The translations under genes were made by a program, and so were the position numbers. A DNA stretch of 64,000 nt from Haloplanus litoreus (lineage in GTDB: Archaea; Halobacteriota; Halobacteria; Halobacteriales; Haloferacaceae). Positions 7,989 through 16,889 of this stretch are shown here, in pieces. Location of the stretch: NCBI RefSeq assembly GCF_042677945.1, contig NZ_JBHUDN010000003.1; one strand, written 5' to 3'. How positions within the stretch are numbered: the first letter of the stretch is position 1; every line of letters starts with the position of its first letter. The notes under the pieces are model-generated. The model was not told the origin of the DNA and did no database searches. It saw nothing but the letters and a program-made list of their open reading frames with translations.

Positions 7989-9524
7989 ATGTCGGTTCGA
8001 GTCAACTGGCGACAGAGCGTCGCCTTCACCGGCACGGTGATCAAGTATCTCTCCGTTGCCATGCTCGTCCCGCTCGGGATCAGTCTACTCTACCGCGAAG
8101 ACATCGTCGTCTTTCTCCTGTCTATTGGGATCTCGGTCGTCGTCGGCCTCTCGCTGGAGCGCATCGACGACGACCCGGAGCTCGGCGCTCGCGAGGCCCT
8201 CCTCTTGGTGGCCTTGGCGTGGGGAGCCGTTGCACTCATCGGGGCGATTCCGTACGTCGTTGCAGGGTACGGCACCGAGTCGGCACTCCGCCATCCGATC
8301 AACGCGCTGTTCGAATCGATGTCCGGGTTCACCACGACTGGAGCGACCGTCACGGCCGAGATTTCCTTCGAGCAGCATTCCCGGGCGCTGTTGATGTGGC
8401 GACAGCTCACCCAGTGGCTCGGCGGCATGGGTATCATCGTGCTGATGGTCGCCATCCTTCCCGAGGCCGCAGTCAACGGCGCGCAGTTGATCGAGTCGGA
8501 AGCGCCCGGACCGGAGCTCCAGAAGTTGACGCCGAAAATCGCCGAAACCGCCCGACTGCTCTGGCTGTTCTATCTGGGATTCACCGTTCTCTACGTGGGG
8601 ATACTGCTCGGACTCCACTACGCGGGGATGGCACCGAACATGGACGCCTACAACGCCGTCGCACACGCCTTCACGACGTTGCCGACGGGGGGGTTCTCCC
8701 CGCAGGCCGACAGTATCGCGGCGTTCTCGCCAGCCGTCCAGTGGGTCGTCATTCCTTTCATGCTCATCGCGGGGATGAACTTCGCGCTGTTTTACCTGCT
8801 GGTGCAAGACGAATACGTCGAGTTCCTCCGTGACCGCGAGCTACAGGCCTATCTCGGCGCCAATGCCGGACTGGTCGTCGTCCTGTGGGGGTTTCTCGTT
8901 ACGGGATCGGCACCGCCGCTGGAGCTCGGGGGCATCACGCAGGGGGCCATCGAAAACTCGCTTCGGCAAGCCACGTTCCAGATCGCTTCGCTCCTGAACT
9001 CGACGGGGTACGCGACGAGTGACTTCGCACAGTGGGGGACGACCGCACAGGGGCTCCTGTTGTTCGCGATGTTCATCGGTGGGTCGGCCGGATCGACCGG
9101 AGGTGGCGTCAAGGTCGTCCGGTGGCTGGTCGTCATCAAGGCCATTCGCCGGCAGTTGTTCACTACGGCCCATCCGAGCGCGATCAAACCGGTTCGTCTC
9201 GGAGGCCACGTCGTCGACGAGGAGGTCATCAGTGCGATCTACGGGTTTACGCTGCTGTACCTGCTCACCTTCGGCGTGGCGACGGTTATCCTCCTGCTCG
9301 ATGCGGGCCGTGTCGGCCTCGAAATGACGACGCTGGAAGCGATCAGCGCGAGTCTGGCGACGATCGGTAACATCGGTCCCGGATTCGGGTTTCTGGGACC
9401 GTTCGGAAGCTACCTCGACTTCCCGGCCACCAGTAAACTGCTGATGATATTCCTCATGTGGATCGGTCGGCTGGAGATCATCCCCGTGTTCGTGATGTTC
9501 ACCGGCGCGTTCTGGAACGAGTAA
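7989..9524 (+). CDS. trkH: TrkH-type K+ transporter pore subunit
   Basis: This 511-residue membrane protein has the four pore-loop repeats of the TrkH/KtrB superfamily: ESMSGFTTTGATV, TTLPTGGFSPQ, SLLNSTGYATSDFA and ATIGNIGPGFGFLGPFGSYL. A conserved MFIGGSAGSTGGGVKVVR segment follows the third pore. It conducts K+ inward across the cytoplasmic membrane, using the gradients that haloarchaea need for molar intracellular KCl. It lies directly after trkA, so the two likely form one transcription unit. The ATG at 7989 is used; a GTG one codon earlier is also possible. Confidence 0.92.
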   Translation: MSVRVNWRQSVAFTGTVIKYLSVAMLVPLGISLLYREDIVVFLLSIGISVVVGLSLERIDDDPELGAREALLLVALAWGAVALIGAIPYVVAGYGTESALRHPINALFESMSGFTTTGATVTAEISFEQHSRALLMWRQLTQWLGGMGIIVLMVAILPEAAVNGAQLIESEAPGPELQKLTPKIAETARLLWLFYLGFTVLYVGILLGLHYAGMAPNMDAYNAVAHAFTTLPTGGFSPQADSIAAFSPAVQWVVIPFMLIAGMNFALFYLLVQDEYVEFLRDRELQAYLGANAGLVVVLWGFLVTGSAPPLELGGITQGAIENSLRQATFQIASLLNSTGYATSDFAQWGTTAQGLLLFAMFIGGSAGSTGGGVKVVRWLVVIKAIRRQLFTTAHPSAIKPVRLGGHVVDEEVISAIYGFTLLYLLTFGVATVILLLDAGRVGLEMTTLEAISASLATIGNIGPGFGFLGPFGSYLDFPATSKLLMIFLMWIGRLEIIPVFVMFTGAFWNE

Positions 9525-9608
9525 CCGATCCCCATCACCGACTCCGACCCGGTGGCGCCGTTCGTGGCTGAGCGACGTATTATGTGTGCCGGGAGCGAAC
9601 CGCACACC

Positions 9609-9965
9609 ATGACCGACTCTTCGGACGCACCGACCCCTCCGGAGGGGTTACCGGACTCGCTCGCGTCGGAACTCGCCCGACTCACACCCGAGGAACTCCG
9701 AAACACGATCGTTCACGCCCAGGAACTGCTCCAATTTCACCAAGAGACGACGTCTCCGATCGAACCGGGGCCGAGAGAGGACATCATTCGGGTGACCGAG
9801 CACGAAGGATACACGGAGGTCGTAAAGCAACTCTCGTGTGTCGAGGGCTGTGACGACTGCCCACACGGTCCGTATCTCTATCACGTCAGTGAAGAAGCCC
9901 GCCCCGAGGGCGAAACACACCTCCACTGGACGTTCATGGGGGAAGTGAGTACCGACGACGAATGA
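9609..9965 (+). CDS. Conserved haloarchaeal protein with Cys-rich C-terminal motif
   Basis: This 118-residue acidic soluble protein has a helical N-terminal part (LASELARLTPEELRNTIVHA, QELLQFHQ). Its C-terminal half is conserved-looking: VTEHEGYTEVVKQL, then the cysteine cluster CVEGCDDCPHGPYLYHV and a final LHWTFMGEV. Three cysteines and a histidine within a dozen residues suggest a metal site. Similar proteins exist across haloarchaea to my memory, but I cannot assign a function. The ATG at 9609 lies about 80 bp after trkH. Confidence 0.75.
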   Translation: MTDSSDAPTPPEGLPDSLASELARLTPEELRNTIVHAQELLQFHQETTSPIEPGPREDIIRVTEHEGYTEVVKQLSCVEGCDDCPHGPYLYHVSEEARPEGETHLHWTFMGEVSTDDE

Positions 9966-9989
9966 ACCGAAATCGACTCCGATCCCCCG

Positions 9990-10294
9990 TCACTCCGGGT
10001 GGCACGGGGTCTGCCTAGACACTCCGGCACGGTCGACGTCGAGGACGGACGTCCCGTCTACGGCCGGCGACGGCACCGGGTAGAACACGATAGCGGGTGA
10101 CCCGACGTTGCCCTGCACACTGGCGGCTTCGAACGGCGTGTCGGCGTCGGCGAAGGCAGCATCACGTGACTGGGCGTCGGCCACAATACCGCCGGTCAGG
10201 AGTCGCCACGCGCCGTCTTCGAGTTCCGTCCGAAGGACGACGGTGACGCCGTGGAGTGCTCGACGGCGGTGTTTTCCGGGACCGACTCAGCCAA
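9990..10294 (-). pseudogene. mnhG-linked small conserved protein, broken by a 1-nt deletion
   Basis: The frame from TTG at 10294 reads LAESVPENTAVE. Near 10259 the continuation ALHGVTVVLRTELEDGAWRL, then LTGGIVADAQSRDAAFADAD and ASVQGNVGSPAIVFYPV, is in another frame. Inserting one base at about 10259 joins them into a protein of about 100 residues ending at the TGA at 9990. It starts 12 bp after the mnhG stop, so it was the last gene of the Mrp operon. A GTG start at 10184 could still give a truncated 64-residue product. A sequencing error is the alternative to true decay. Confidence 0.5.
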
Positions 10295-10305
10295 CGAGGC
10301 GACCC

Positions 10306-10647
10306 CTACTCGTCATCGGACTTCCCGGGCCACGTCACGGAGCCCGAGAACGGGACGCCGGTCCGTTCTGCTGCTCGCGAGATCATGTGTGCGCCGGTCG
10401 GGACCGTCAAAAACAGAAAGAGGATACCGATGAGCGACGGGAGGCCGGCACCCCCGGGACCGAAGTACGCGAAGCCGGCGAGAAAGATCGCGACCGTGCC
10501 GACGGTCGCCGGCTTGCTCGTCGCGTGCATCCGGTTGTACACGTTCGGCAGTCTCAGCAGGCCGATCGTCCCGACGGTGAGGAAAAACGACCCAACGACG
10601 ACCAGGCCAACGACAGCCCAGATCCGTATCGCTTCGAAGTCGACCAT
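10306..10647 (-). CDS. mnhG: Mrp Na+/H+ antiporter subunit G
   Basis: This 113-residue protein has three hydrophobic segments and the MnhG/MrpG signature GLLRLPNVYNRMHATSKPAT. It is a small membrane subunit of the multi-subunit Mrp cation/proton antiporter. It is the last intact gene of a seven-gene operon (A to G) and starts about 75 bp after mnhF. The C-terminus is a short charged tail (WPGKSDDE). Confidence 0.9.
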   Translation of the reverse strand: MVDFEAIRIWAVVGLVVVGSFFLTVGTIGLLRLPNVYNRMHATSKPATVGTVAIFLAGFAYFGPGGAGLPSLIGILFLFLTVPTGAHMISRAAERTGVPFSGSVTWPGKSDDE

Positions 10648-10722
10648 CAGCGGGCACCCCCGTCGACCTGGTGATTCGTCGGAACGGCCTGTCGCGTTCG
10701 GTGTTCCTGATACATGCGGTGT

Positions 10723-11016
10723 TCACTCCTGTGTGACGATGATGTCCCCTTCGGTCACGAACTTGGCAGCCGCGACCGTCGAGAGGAACGCGATGATCGC
10801 GAGGACGAGACTGACGGTCACGAAGAGACCCCGGTCGGTCTTGATCGCGAACAGGACGGCGATGGCGACGACGTTCGTCGCGATGGCGTCCAGTGCGACC
10901 ACGCGGTCGGGGACCGTCGGTCCCCGGACCGCGCGGTAGCCACACAGCAGACTCAGCACCGCCACGAGGACGATTGCGCCGTCTACGACCAGCACTAGCG
11001 TCCCCTCAGCGGTCAT
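10723..11016 (-). CDS. mnhF: Mrp Na+/H+ antiporter subunit F
   Basis: This 97-residue protein has three transmembrane segments and the MnhF/MrpF pattern RAVRGPTVPDRVVALDAIAT near the first helix. It overlaps the end of mnhE by 11 bp, which indicates translational coupling within the operon. It acts as a small structural subunit of the antiporter membrane complex. Confidence 0.9.
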   Translation of the reverse strand: MTAEGTLVLVVDGAIVLVAVLSLLCGYRAVRGPTVPDRVVALDAIATNVVAIAVLFAIKTDRGLFVTVSLVLAIIAFLSTVAAAKFVTEGDIIVTQE

Positions 11017-11671
11017 CGTCGGCTCCTCCTGTGGGCTCCTCGGCTGGCCGTTCGGCCTCCGTCTGCGTCTCGTCGTCGGTCTCCGGGGCGGCCTGTTCGA
11101 GGACGGGGTGAGTCCGGTCGGGCGGGTAGACGGCGAAGTCCGGCGCGGGATCGCCCGGCGACAGTTCCTCGTCGAAGATGACGAGCGCGTAATCCTCCCA
11201 GCCGCGGATCGGGTCGACGATGTCTTCGGGTGCTCTCCCGTCGATGACGTGGACGTACAGCGCGTTCTCCTCGGGATCGTAGTCGAGCGTGAGCGAGCCG
11301 GGTGTCATCGTGATGCTGTTGGCTATCGTGGTCACGCCGAGGTCCGTCCGTACCCGCAGCGGGATGAGGATCACCTCGGGGTCGATCGGTTGGGAGAACG
11401 CGAGCACCCGGTACGTGACGTCGAGACTGGAGACGACCGCCTCCCGAGTGAACGTCAGCACGTACAGGATCGCGTACGGGAGACTGCGGAGTGACCGCCG
11501 GAGATCGACGGCGTCCGCGTACAGGCGGCGGAAGACGTAGGCTACGGGAACCCCGACCGTGAGGCCGACCAGCAGCGACCCCACGAGGGGTTCGAGGACG
11601 AGCGGTGGGCCGTGGACGAACACCCACAGGACGCCAAACAGGGCGCCCGCGACCGGCCAGCTACGGGTCAC
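11006..11671 (-). CDS. mnhE: Mrp Na+/H+ antiporter subunit E
   Basis: This 221-residue protein has the MnhE core: membrane segments at the start, YAILYVLTFTREAVVSSLDV, then the beta-rich stretch VRTDLGVTTIANSITMTPGS followed by YVHVIDG. It carries a long acidic C-terminal tail (EQAAPETDDETQTEAE and beyond) not usual in bacterial MnhE, consistent with haloadaptation. A GTG start overlaps the mnhD stop by 4 bp. Confidence 0.88.
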   Translation of the reverse strand: MTRSWPVAGALFGVLWVFVHGPPLVLEPLVGSLLVGLTVGVPVAYVFRRLYADAVDLRRSLRSLPYAILYVLTFTREAVVSSLDVTYRVLAFSQPIDPEVILIPLRVRTDLGVTTIANSITMTPGSLTLDYDPEENALYVHVIDGRAPEDIVDPIRGWEDYALVIFDEELSPGDPAPDFAVYPPDRTHPVLEQAAPETDDETQTEAERPAEEPTGGADDDR

Positions 11672-13290
11672 ACCCCGTCACCCCCGTTCGGACTCACGAC
11701 GTCGACGTAGGCCCCGCTGTCGATGGCGGCACTCGCCGCCGTTTCGGCGAAGCGGTAGATCGGGTCGAACCCCACACCGACGAGGACGACGGCCACCGCG
11801 AGCGCGACGAGGACGGCGACCTGTCCCGGCTCGGCGGTGGCGGCCTCGACCGCCGACGTCTCGGGCCCCCAGAAGCCGCCGACCCACACCCGCGTCGTGT
11901 ACAGAATCGTAAGCACGGCGCCGAGGAACAACGCGATCAACGCGAGTGCCGACAGCACGCCGGGGCCGGCCGCGAGTCCACGGACTGCCGCGTCGAAAGC
12001 CAGGAACTTCCCGAAAAATCCCGTTAGCGGCGGGAGACCGATCAGCGAGAGGAGGCCGACGAAGACGGTTCCCGCGAGCACCGGCGAGCGCCCGGCGACG
12101 CCGCCGAGGTCGCGCAGGCTGTCCGTCCCGGTCGCATCCTCGACGGCCGCCGTCGAGAGGAAGAGGAGTCCCTTCGCGAGCGCGTGGTGGAGCGTGAACA
12201 CCAGCGCAGCCGCGATGGCGGCCCCGCGGAGCGTCTCGGTGGGGTCGCCCGTGACCGGGGTGGCCGCCGCGGCGATGGCGATGGGGAGGGCGATGAAGCC
12301 GATCTGGCCGACGCTCGAGTACGCGAACGTACCCTCGAGCCGGTTCTGGCCGACGGCGCCGAACCCGCCGACGACGATGCTCGCCACCCCCATCGCCGCC
12401 AGCACTGGTGCGAGGAAGTCGAGCGGCGACACACCGACGAGACCGGGCAAGTCGATGGCGACGGGCGCGGCGGCGAAGACCGTGAAGTAGAGGCGGACGA
12501 CCGCGTACACGCCCACCTTCTTCGTGACGCCGGCGAACATCGCGGTGACGGGCGCCGGGGCAGCGGTGTAGGCGGCGGGGACCCAGAACTGGAAGGGGAC
12601 GAGCCCGGCCTTCAGCGCGAACACCGCGAGCAGCAGGGCCGAAAGCCCGACGACGGGCGCGGGGTCGACACCGTATGCAGCGGGATTGCCCAACCGCTGG
12701 GCCATGTCGGCCATGTTGAGCGTGCCCGTCGTGGCGTAGAGGCCGCCGATAGCCACGAGCATGAGCGCGCTCCCGAGGACGTTCAACACCAGATAACGGA
12801 ACGACGCCGCAGTGGCGTAATCGGTGCCGTAGAAGGCGACGAACACGTAACTGACGATCAACATCACCTCGAACCAGACGAACAGGTTGAACAGATCGCC
12901 GGTGAGGAAGGCACCGGTCACGCCCACCAAGAGGAGGTGGAACAGCGGGTGGTAGTATACGCGCTGGTTCTCGGGGTTCACGTACCGGACCGAGAACAGC
13001 ATCGACGCGAGCCCGACACCCGCGGCGATAGTCAGCATGAACGCGGACAGCCCGTCGAGGACGAGCGTAATCCCGAATGGAGCGGGCCAGTCACCGACCT
13101 GGTAGGCCCCCGCCCCTGGCGCTGCCGGCGCGAGGACGACAACCCAGACGACACTGGAGACAGCCACGACGTAGCCGACAGCGCCAGCCACGCTCGTCGC
13201 GCGCTGAATCCGCGGCCGCCGACCGAGTACGAGCGTGAGCACGGCGGTCACGAGTGCGATCAGCAACGGCGTAATGACTGGGCTGCTCAT
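11668..13290 (-). CDS. mnhD: Mrp Na+/H+ antiporter subunit D (NuoM/N-like)
   Basis: This 540-residue polytopic protein belongs to the proton-conducting membrane transporter family related to complex I NuoL/M/N. Landmarks are YHPLFHLLLVGVTGAFLTGD and LFNLFVWFEVMLIVSYVFVA, a probable proton-path segment FTLHHALAKGLLFLSTAAVE, and LIGLPPLTGFFGKFLAFDAA. The ATG at 13290 overlaps the mnhC stop as ATGA, so I prefer it to the GTG three codons upstream. Confidence 0.92.
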   Translation of the reverse strand: MSSPVITPLLIALVTAVLTLVLGRRPRIQRATSVAGAVGYVVAVSSVVWVVVLAPAAPGAGAYQVGDWPAPFGITLVLDGLSAFMLTIAAGVGLASMLFSVRYVNPENQRVYYHPLFHLLLVGVTGAFLTGDLFNLFVWFEVMLIVSYVFVAFYGTDYATAASFRYLVLNVLGSALMLVAIGGLYATTGTLNMADMAQRLGNPAAYGVDPAPVVGLSALLLAVFALKAGLVPFQFWVPAAYTAAPAPVTAMFAGVTKKVGVYAVVRLYFTVFAAAPVAIDLPGLVGVSPLDFLAPVLAAMGVASIVVGGFGAVGQNRLEGTFAYSSVGQIGFIALPIAIAAAATPVTGDPTETLRGAAIAAALVFTLHHALAKGLLFLSTAAVEDATGTDSLRDLGGVAGRSPVLAGTVFVGLLSLIGLPPLTGFFGKFLAFDAAVRGLAAGPGVLSALALIALFLGAVLTILYTTRVWVGGFWGPETSAVEAATAEPGQVAVLVALAVAVVLVGVGFDPIYRFAETAASAAIDSGAYVDVVSPNGGDGV

Positions 13291-13631
13291 CTCGCCCACT
13301 CCGTGACGTCCATGGTTTCGTTCTCCTCGTAGGCGCGATACGACAGGACGAGCGCGAGCGCGGTCGTTCCGAAACTGATAACGATCGCGGTCAGAACGAG
13401 CGCCTGCACCACTGGATCGGCGATCTCTGGGCTCTCACCGCCGTGGACCGCGAGGACGGGCACGAGGTCGTGGGCTCCCTCGTCGACGCCGCCCATCGCG
13501 ATCAGGTAGACGAACGTGGCCTGCGAGACGACGGCAACCCCCAAGACGACACCCATCAGGTCCCGCCGCAACAGCAGAAAGGTCCCGACGGCGGACAGCC
13601 CGCCGACCGCAACTGCCAGGACGACACTCAT
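13287..13631 (-). CDS. mnhC: Mrp Na+/H+ antiporter subunit C (NuoK-like)
   Basis: This 114-residue, three-helix protein is homologous to complex I NuoK. It has a Gly-rich first helix and PVVQALVLTAIVISFGTTAL in the last helix. It is followed by mnhD with ATGA overlap and preceded by mnhB with a gap of about 46 bp. With A and D it forms the ion-translocating part of the Mrp complex. Confidence 0.9.
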   Translation of the reverse strand: MSVVLAVAVGGLSAVGTFLLLRRDLMGVVLGVAVVSQATFVYLIAMGGVDEGAHDLVPVLAVHGGESPEIADPVVQALVLTAIVISFGTTALALVLSYRAYEENETMDVTEWAR

Positions 13632-13677
13632 GGGCCATCATCCTCACGTCGGGCAGACCGCATCTCCGTGTTCCGAG

Positions 13678-14145
13678 TCATTCGGCACTCACCACCGAGA
13701 CGATCGTCAGGATGGCGCCGACGACGACGAGGAACACCCCCAGGTCGAACACGAGCGCACTCGCGAGTTCGACCTCGTTGTAGATCGGAACGCCATCGAC
13801 GTGGACGTACGTCTGAGTCAGGAACGGGTCGCCGACGAGGATCCCGACGACGCCGCTGCCGAGGACGATCACCAGACCGAGGAGCAACGTGCGTCGGTAG
13901 GCGGTGACCGTGCGATGCTCGAACACCCCGGTTCCGGGCTCGATCTGTCTGTCGAGCACCCCCGACTCCAGGTAGTCGAGGTCGTAGGCGACGTAGATGA
14001 GCACGAACGCCGTCGTGGTGAGGACGCCACCGATGAATCCACCGCCGGGCAGGTTGTGGCCCTGCAGGAACAGCGAGATCGAGAGGACGAGGATGATAGG
14101 GACGGTCACCCGGACCGTCGTCCGCATGATCGTCGTGGTCGTCAC
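13678..14145 (-). CDS. mnhB: Mrp Na+/H+ antiporter subunit B
   Basis: This 155-residue protein has the MnhB signature FLQGHNLPGGGFIGGVLTTT in the second hydrophobic segment. Further membrane segments at the end include LVFDLGVFLVVVGAILTIVS. Its ATG overlaps the mnhA stop as ATGA. A second in-frame ATG six codons in is possible, but the overlap supports 14145. Confidence 0.9.
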   Translation of the reverse strand: MTTTTIMRTTVRVTVPIILVLSISLFLQGHNLPGGGFIGGVLTTTAFVLIYVAYDLDYLESGVLDRQIEPGTGVFEHRTVTAYRRTLLLGLVIVLGSGVVGILVGDPFLTQTYVHVDGVPIYNEVELASALVFDLGVFLVVVGAILTIVSVVSAE

Positions 14146-16556
14146 GGCGAGTCACCTCCGTCGGGGACCGGATCCGCGTCCCCGTCCGCGTCCCCGTCCC
14201 CTTCGGTTACGGCCTCCTCACCACGGGTCCGCATCGTCACGAGCACGAGAATGGCGATTGCGGCCACCGCGACGACCAGCAACTCACCCAACGTGTCGAA
14301 CGCCCGGAAGTCCACGAGGATGACGTTGACGACGTTCGTGCCGCCACCCCCCGGAACCGCCTGCTCCGTGTAGTACGTGGCGACGCTCGTCGGGTCGGTG
14401 TCGGGCGTGGGTGCCGTCAGGAGGACGGACACGAACGCCATCGTACCCACCAGAATCGACACGCCCGCGTCTCGAGCAATCACGAGCGGTCGAACGTCCG
14501 AGTAAAAGGACGGCAACCGCTGGAGGACGAGCAGGAAGATCAGGAGGACGAGCGTCTCGACGACCAGTTGCGTGAGCGCGAGGTCCGGCGCGCTCGCGAG
14601 GATGAAAAAGATGGCGAGCATGAACCCAAGAATGGACAGCGTGAGGACGCTGGCAACGTGGGACGGAGCGGTCGTCACCGCCACGCCGGCGAGAACGGCG
14701 ATCATCAGCACGACGGCGACGGACAACGGCACGGCGATCCCGCCGACCTCCGGGGTCCCCTCGGTTGCTGTGAAGCCGGCGAGCGCAAGCAGGCTCGCAG
14801 CCGCGGCCACCCACGTCACGTACGTCCGCAGGAGACCGCTGTGGACGAACGGGCCGAACCGAGCGCTGGTCACCTCCGTGGTCGAGACGATCCAGTCGTA
14901 CCACCCGCGGGGTCGCACGGGGACCGGGGCATCGACACCACGCCCGATGACCGCCGCGAGACGCCCGGTAAACGGATACGTGGCGATCCCGCCGAGGACA
15001 GCGACGGCGGACATCGCGACCGGGGGGGAGACGTGAGTCGGCAGCCCAACCTCGAGGAGAACCTCGTCGACGGCGGTGGCTTCGACGGCCGACTGGACGA
15101 TGGCGTCGACCGCCAGTTGCGGCGCGACGCTGACGACGGCCGCCGCGGCGGCCAGCACGGCCGGGGGTGCGACCAGCGCGACCGGTGGCCGGTGGACGTC
15201 CGCGACTGGCGCCCGCCGCTCGCCGACGAAGATTGCGAGGAACTTCAGTGAGTAGACGACGGTGAACACGCTCGCGGCCGTCGCCACGGTGGGGTACAGC
15301 CAGGCGACGCCACCGGCCTCGTGGGCAACCTCGTAGGTCGCCTCGAAGAGTAGCTCCTTCGAGTAGAAGCCGTTGAACGGCGGGATACCGGCCATGCTCA
15401 ACGCGGTGACTCCGGTGATGGCGGCCGTCACCGGGAGCTCTCGCCAGAGCCCCCCGAGGTTGTCGAGAGTACGGGTACCGGCCTCGTGGGCGACGATTCC
15501 CGCGACGAGGAACAGCGGCGCCTTGAACAGTGCGTGGTTGAGCAGGTGGAACGTGCCCGCCTCGCTGCCGTAGACGACGTCGAAGCCGAAGGCCGCGACC
15601 ATCAGCCCGAGGTGGCTCGCCGTCGAATAGGCGAGCAACTCCTTGGTGTCGGTCGCGGCCACCGCCAGCAACGCCCCGACGGTCATCGTCAGGAGCCCTA
15701 GCGTCGCGACGAGCAACACCCACTCGGGACTCATCAACAGGGGGCGCAGGCGGCCGAGGAAGTAGACGCCGACCTTGACCATTGTCGCGGAGTGGAGGAA
15801 GGCGGAGACGGGGGTCGGAGCGACCATGGCGTTCGGGAGCCAGAAGTGCAGTGGCACCTGCGCGGACTTGGCGGCCGCAGCGGTGACGACCAGGACGAGT
15901 GCGGGCACGAACAACCCCGACTCGCGGAGGGCGGCGCGCATCGCCTCGTCGTTCGCGATCATCGCGGTCACGTCGAAGGTCACGCCGCCGAGGACACCCC
16001 GCGCTGTCACCGCGAGCACGAGCAGGCCGGCGAGCAGGCACAGGCCACCGCCGACGGTCACGACCATGGCCATCCGCGCCGAGTAGCGCGACTCGGTATC
16101 GGCGGTGTGGTGGCCGATGAGCACGAACGAACAGAGGCTGGTCAGCTCCCAGAACAGGAAGACGAACACGAGGTCCGAGGCGAGTGCGACGCCGAGTATC
16201 GAACCCAGGAACGCCAGCAACGCGGCGTAGTAGCGCGCCAGGCCGTCGCCGCCGCGCATGTACCGCGCCGAGTAAGTGAACACGAGGGCGCCGATGCCGC
16301 TAGCCAGAAGCGCGAAGAGGAGTCCCCAGCCATCGACGGTGAACTGGATCCCCACGTCGAGGGCGGGAACCCACGACGCCCCCACGGTTCCCGGACTGTC
16401 GACTTGCGTCACCAGCAGACCGAAACTCGCCGCCGCGACGAAAGCCCCCGCGTAACCCGTCAGTTCGCCGAGGGCGCGATGGAGGAGCGGTGCCAGGACT
16501 GCGGCGACGAAGGGGAGCGCGACGGCAATCGTAACGACTGTCAGGTCCGGTGCCAT
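14142..16556 (-). CDS. mnhA: Mrp Na+/H+ antiporter subunit A (NuoL-like with C-terminal MbhD/E parts)
   Basis: This 804-residue protein is the first gene of the operon. The N-terminal two thirds is NuoL-like, with FLFWELTSLCSFVLIGHHTA, PLHFWLPNAMVAPTPVSAFL, HSATMVKVGVYFLGRL and FHLLNHALFKAPLFLVAGIV. The C-terminus carries the MbhD/DUF4040 segment SAPDLALTQLVVETLVLLIF. The MrpA end domain GGTNVVNVILVDFRAFDTLG follows, as in canonical MrpA. The last residues are a low-complexity Asp/Gly tail (DGDADGDADP) from a 12-bp tandem repeat. Together with B to G it should export Na+ in exchange for H+, complementing the neighbouring K+ uptake genes. Confidence 0.92.
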   Translation of the reverse strand: MAPDLTVVTIAVALPFVAAVLAPLLHRALGELTGYAGAFVAAASFGLLVTQVDSPGTVGASWVPALDVGIQFTVDGWGLLFALLASGIGALVFTYSARYMRGGDGLARYYAALLAFLGSILGVALASDLVFVFLFWELTSLCSFVLIGHHTADTESRYSARMAMVVTVGGGLCLLAGLLVLAVTARGVLGGVTFDVTAMIANDEAMRAALRESGLFVPALVLVVTAAAAKSAQVPLHFWLPNAMVAPTPVSAFLHSATMVKVGVYFLGRLRPLLMSPEWVLLVATLGLLTMTVGALLAVAATDTKELLAYSTASHLGLMVAAFGFDVVYGSEAGTFHLLNHALFKAPLFLVAGIVAHEAGTRTLDNLGGLWRELPVTAAITGVTALSMAGIPPFNGFYSKELLFEATYEVAHEAGGVAWLYPTVATAASVFTVVYSLKFLAIFVGERRAPVADVHRPPVALVAPPAVLAAAAAVVSVAPQLAVDAIVQSAVEATAVDEVLLEVGLPTHVSPPVAMSAVAVLGGIATYPFTGRLAAVIGRGVDAPVPVRPRGWYDWIVSTTEVTSARFGPFVHSGLLRTYVTWVAAAASLLALAGFTATEGTPEVGGIAVPLSVAVVLMIAVLAGVAVTTAPSHVASVLTLSILGFMLAIFFILASAPDLALTQLVVETLVLLIFLLVLQRLPSFYSDVRPLVIARDAGVSILVGTMAFVSVLLTAPTPDTDPTSVATYYTEQAVPGGGGTNVVNVILVDFRAFDTLGELLVVAVAAIAILVLVTMRTRGEEAVTEGDGDADGDADPVPDGGDSP

Positions 16557-16889
16557 CAGTGATCGTCGGTGTCGGCCGGTACGCCGTTGCCGGTACGCAT
16601 CGTAATCGGCCTCTGGTCGACCATCGAGCGCCTAGTTCAAAGTAGTTGACATTCGCTTGTCGGACGGACGGAGCCCTCCCGGTTCGGGGAGCGACACTCG
16701 CCTACCGCGGGGATGTGATTGCGGCAATCGTAGTCGTCACGGCGGACGTGGGGGCCAGTGCTATTGCGTTCCACCAACGAGACGGGAGGCGGATCGTTCA
16801 GTTTCGATCCAAGGACACGACCCTCGAGCGGGGTACGGACGCGGTCCGACCGGTCATCGCACGTCCAGTCGGAGACGGGAACGGATGAT
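16557..16889. other. Intergenic, no supported gene
   Basis: This is the region upstream of the mnh operon. I see no protein-like frame, tRNA or repeat here. It must contain the mnhA promoter on the minus strand, but I cannot single out a convincing TATA-like box. Confidence 0.4.

Noticed and set aside
12184..16562. Long plus-strand frames opposite mnhA and mnhD
   Set aside because: Arg/Asp/Glu-rich shadow frames with no membrane or enzyme motifs; the minus-strand Mrp genes explain the DNA.
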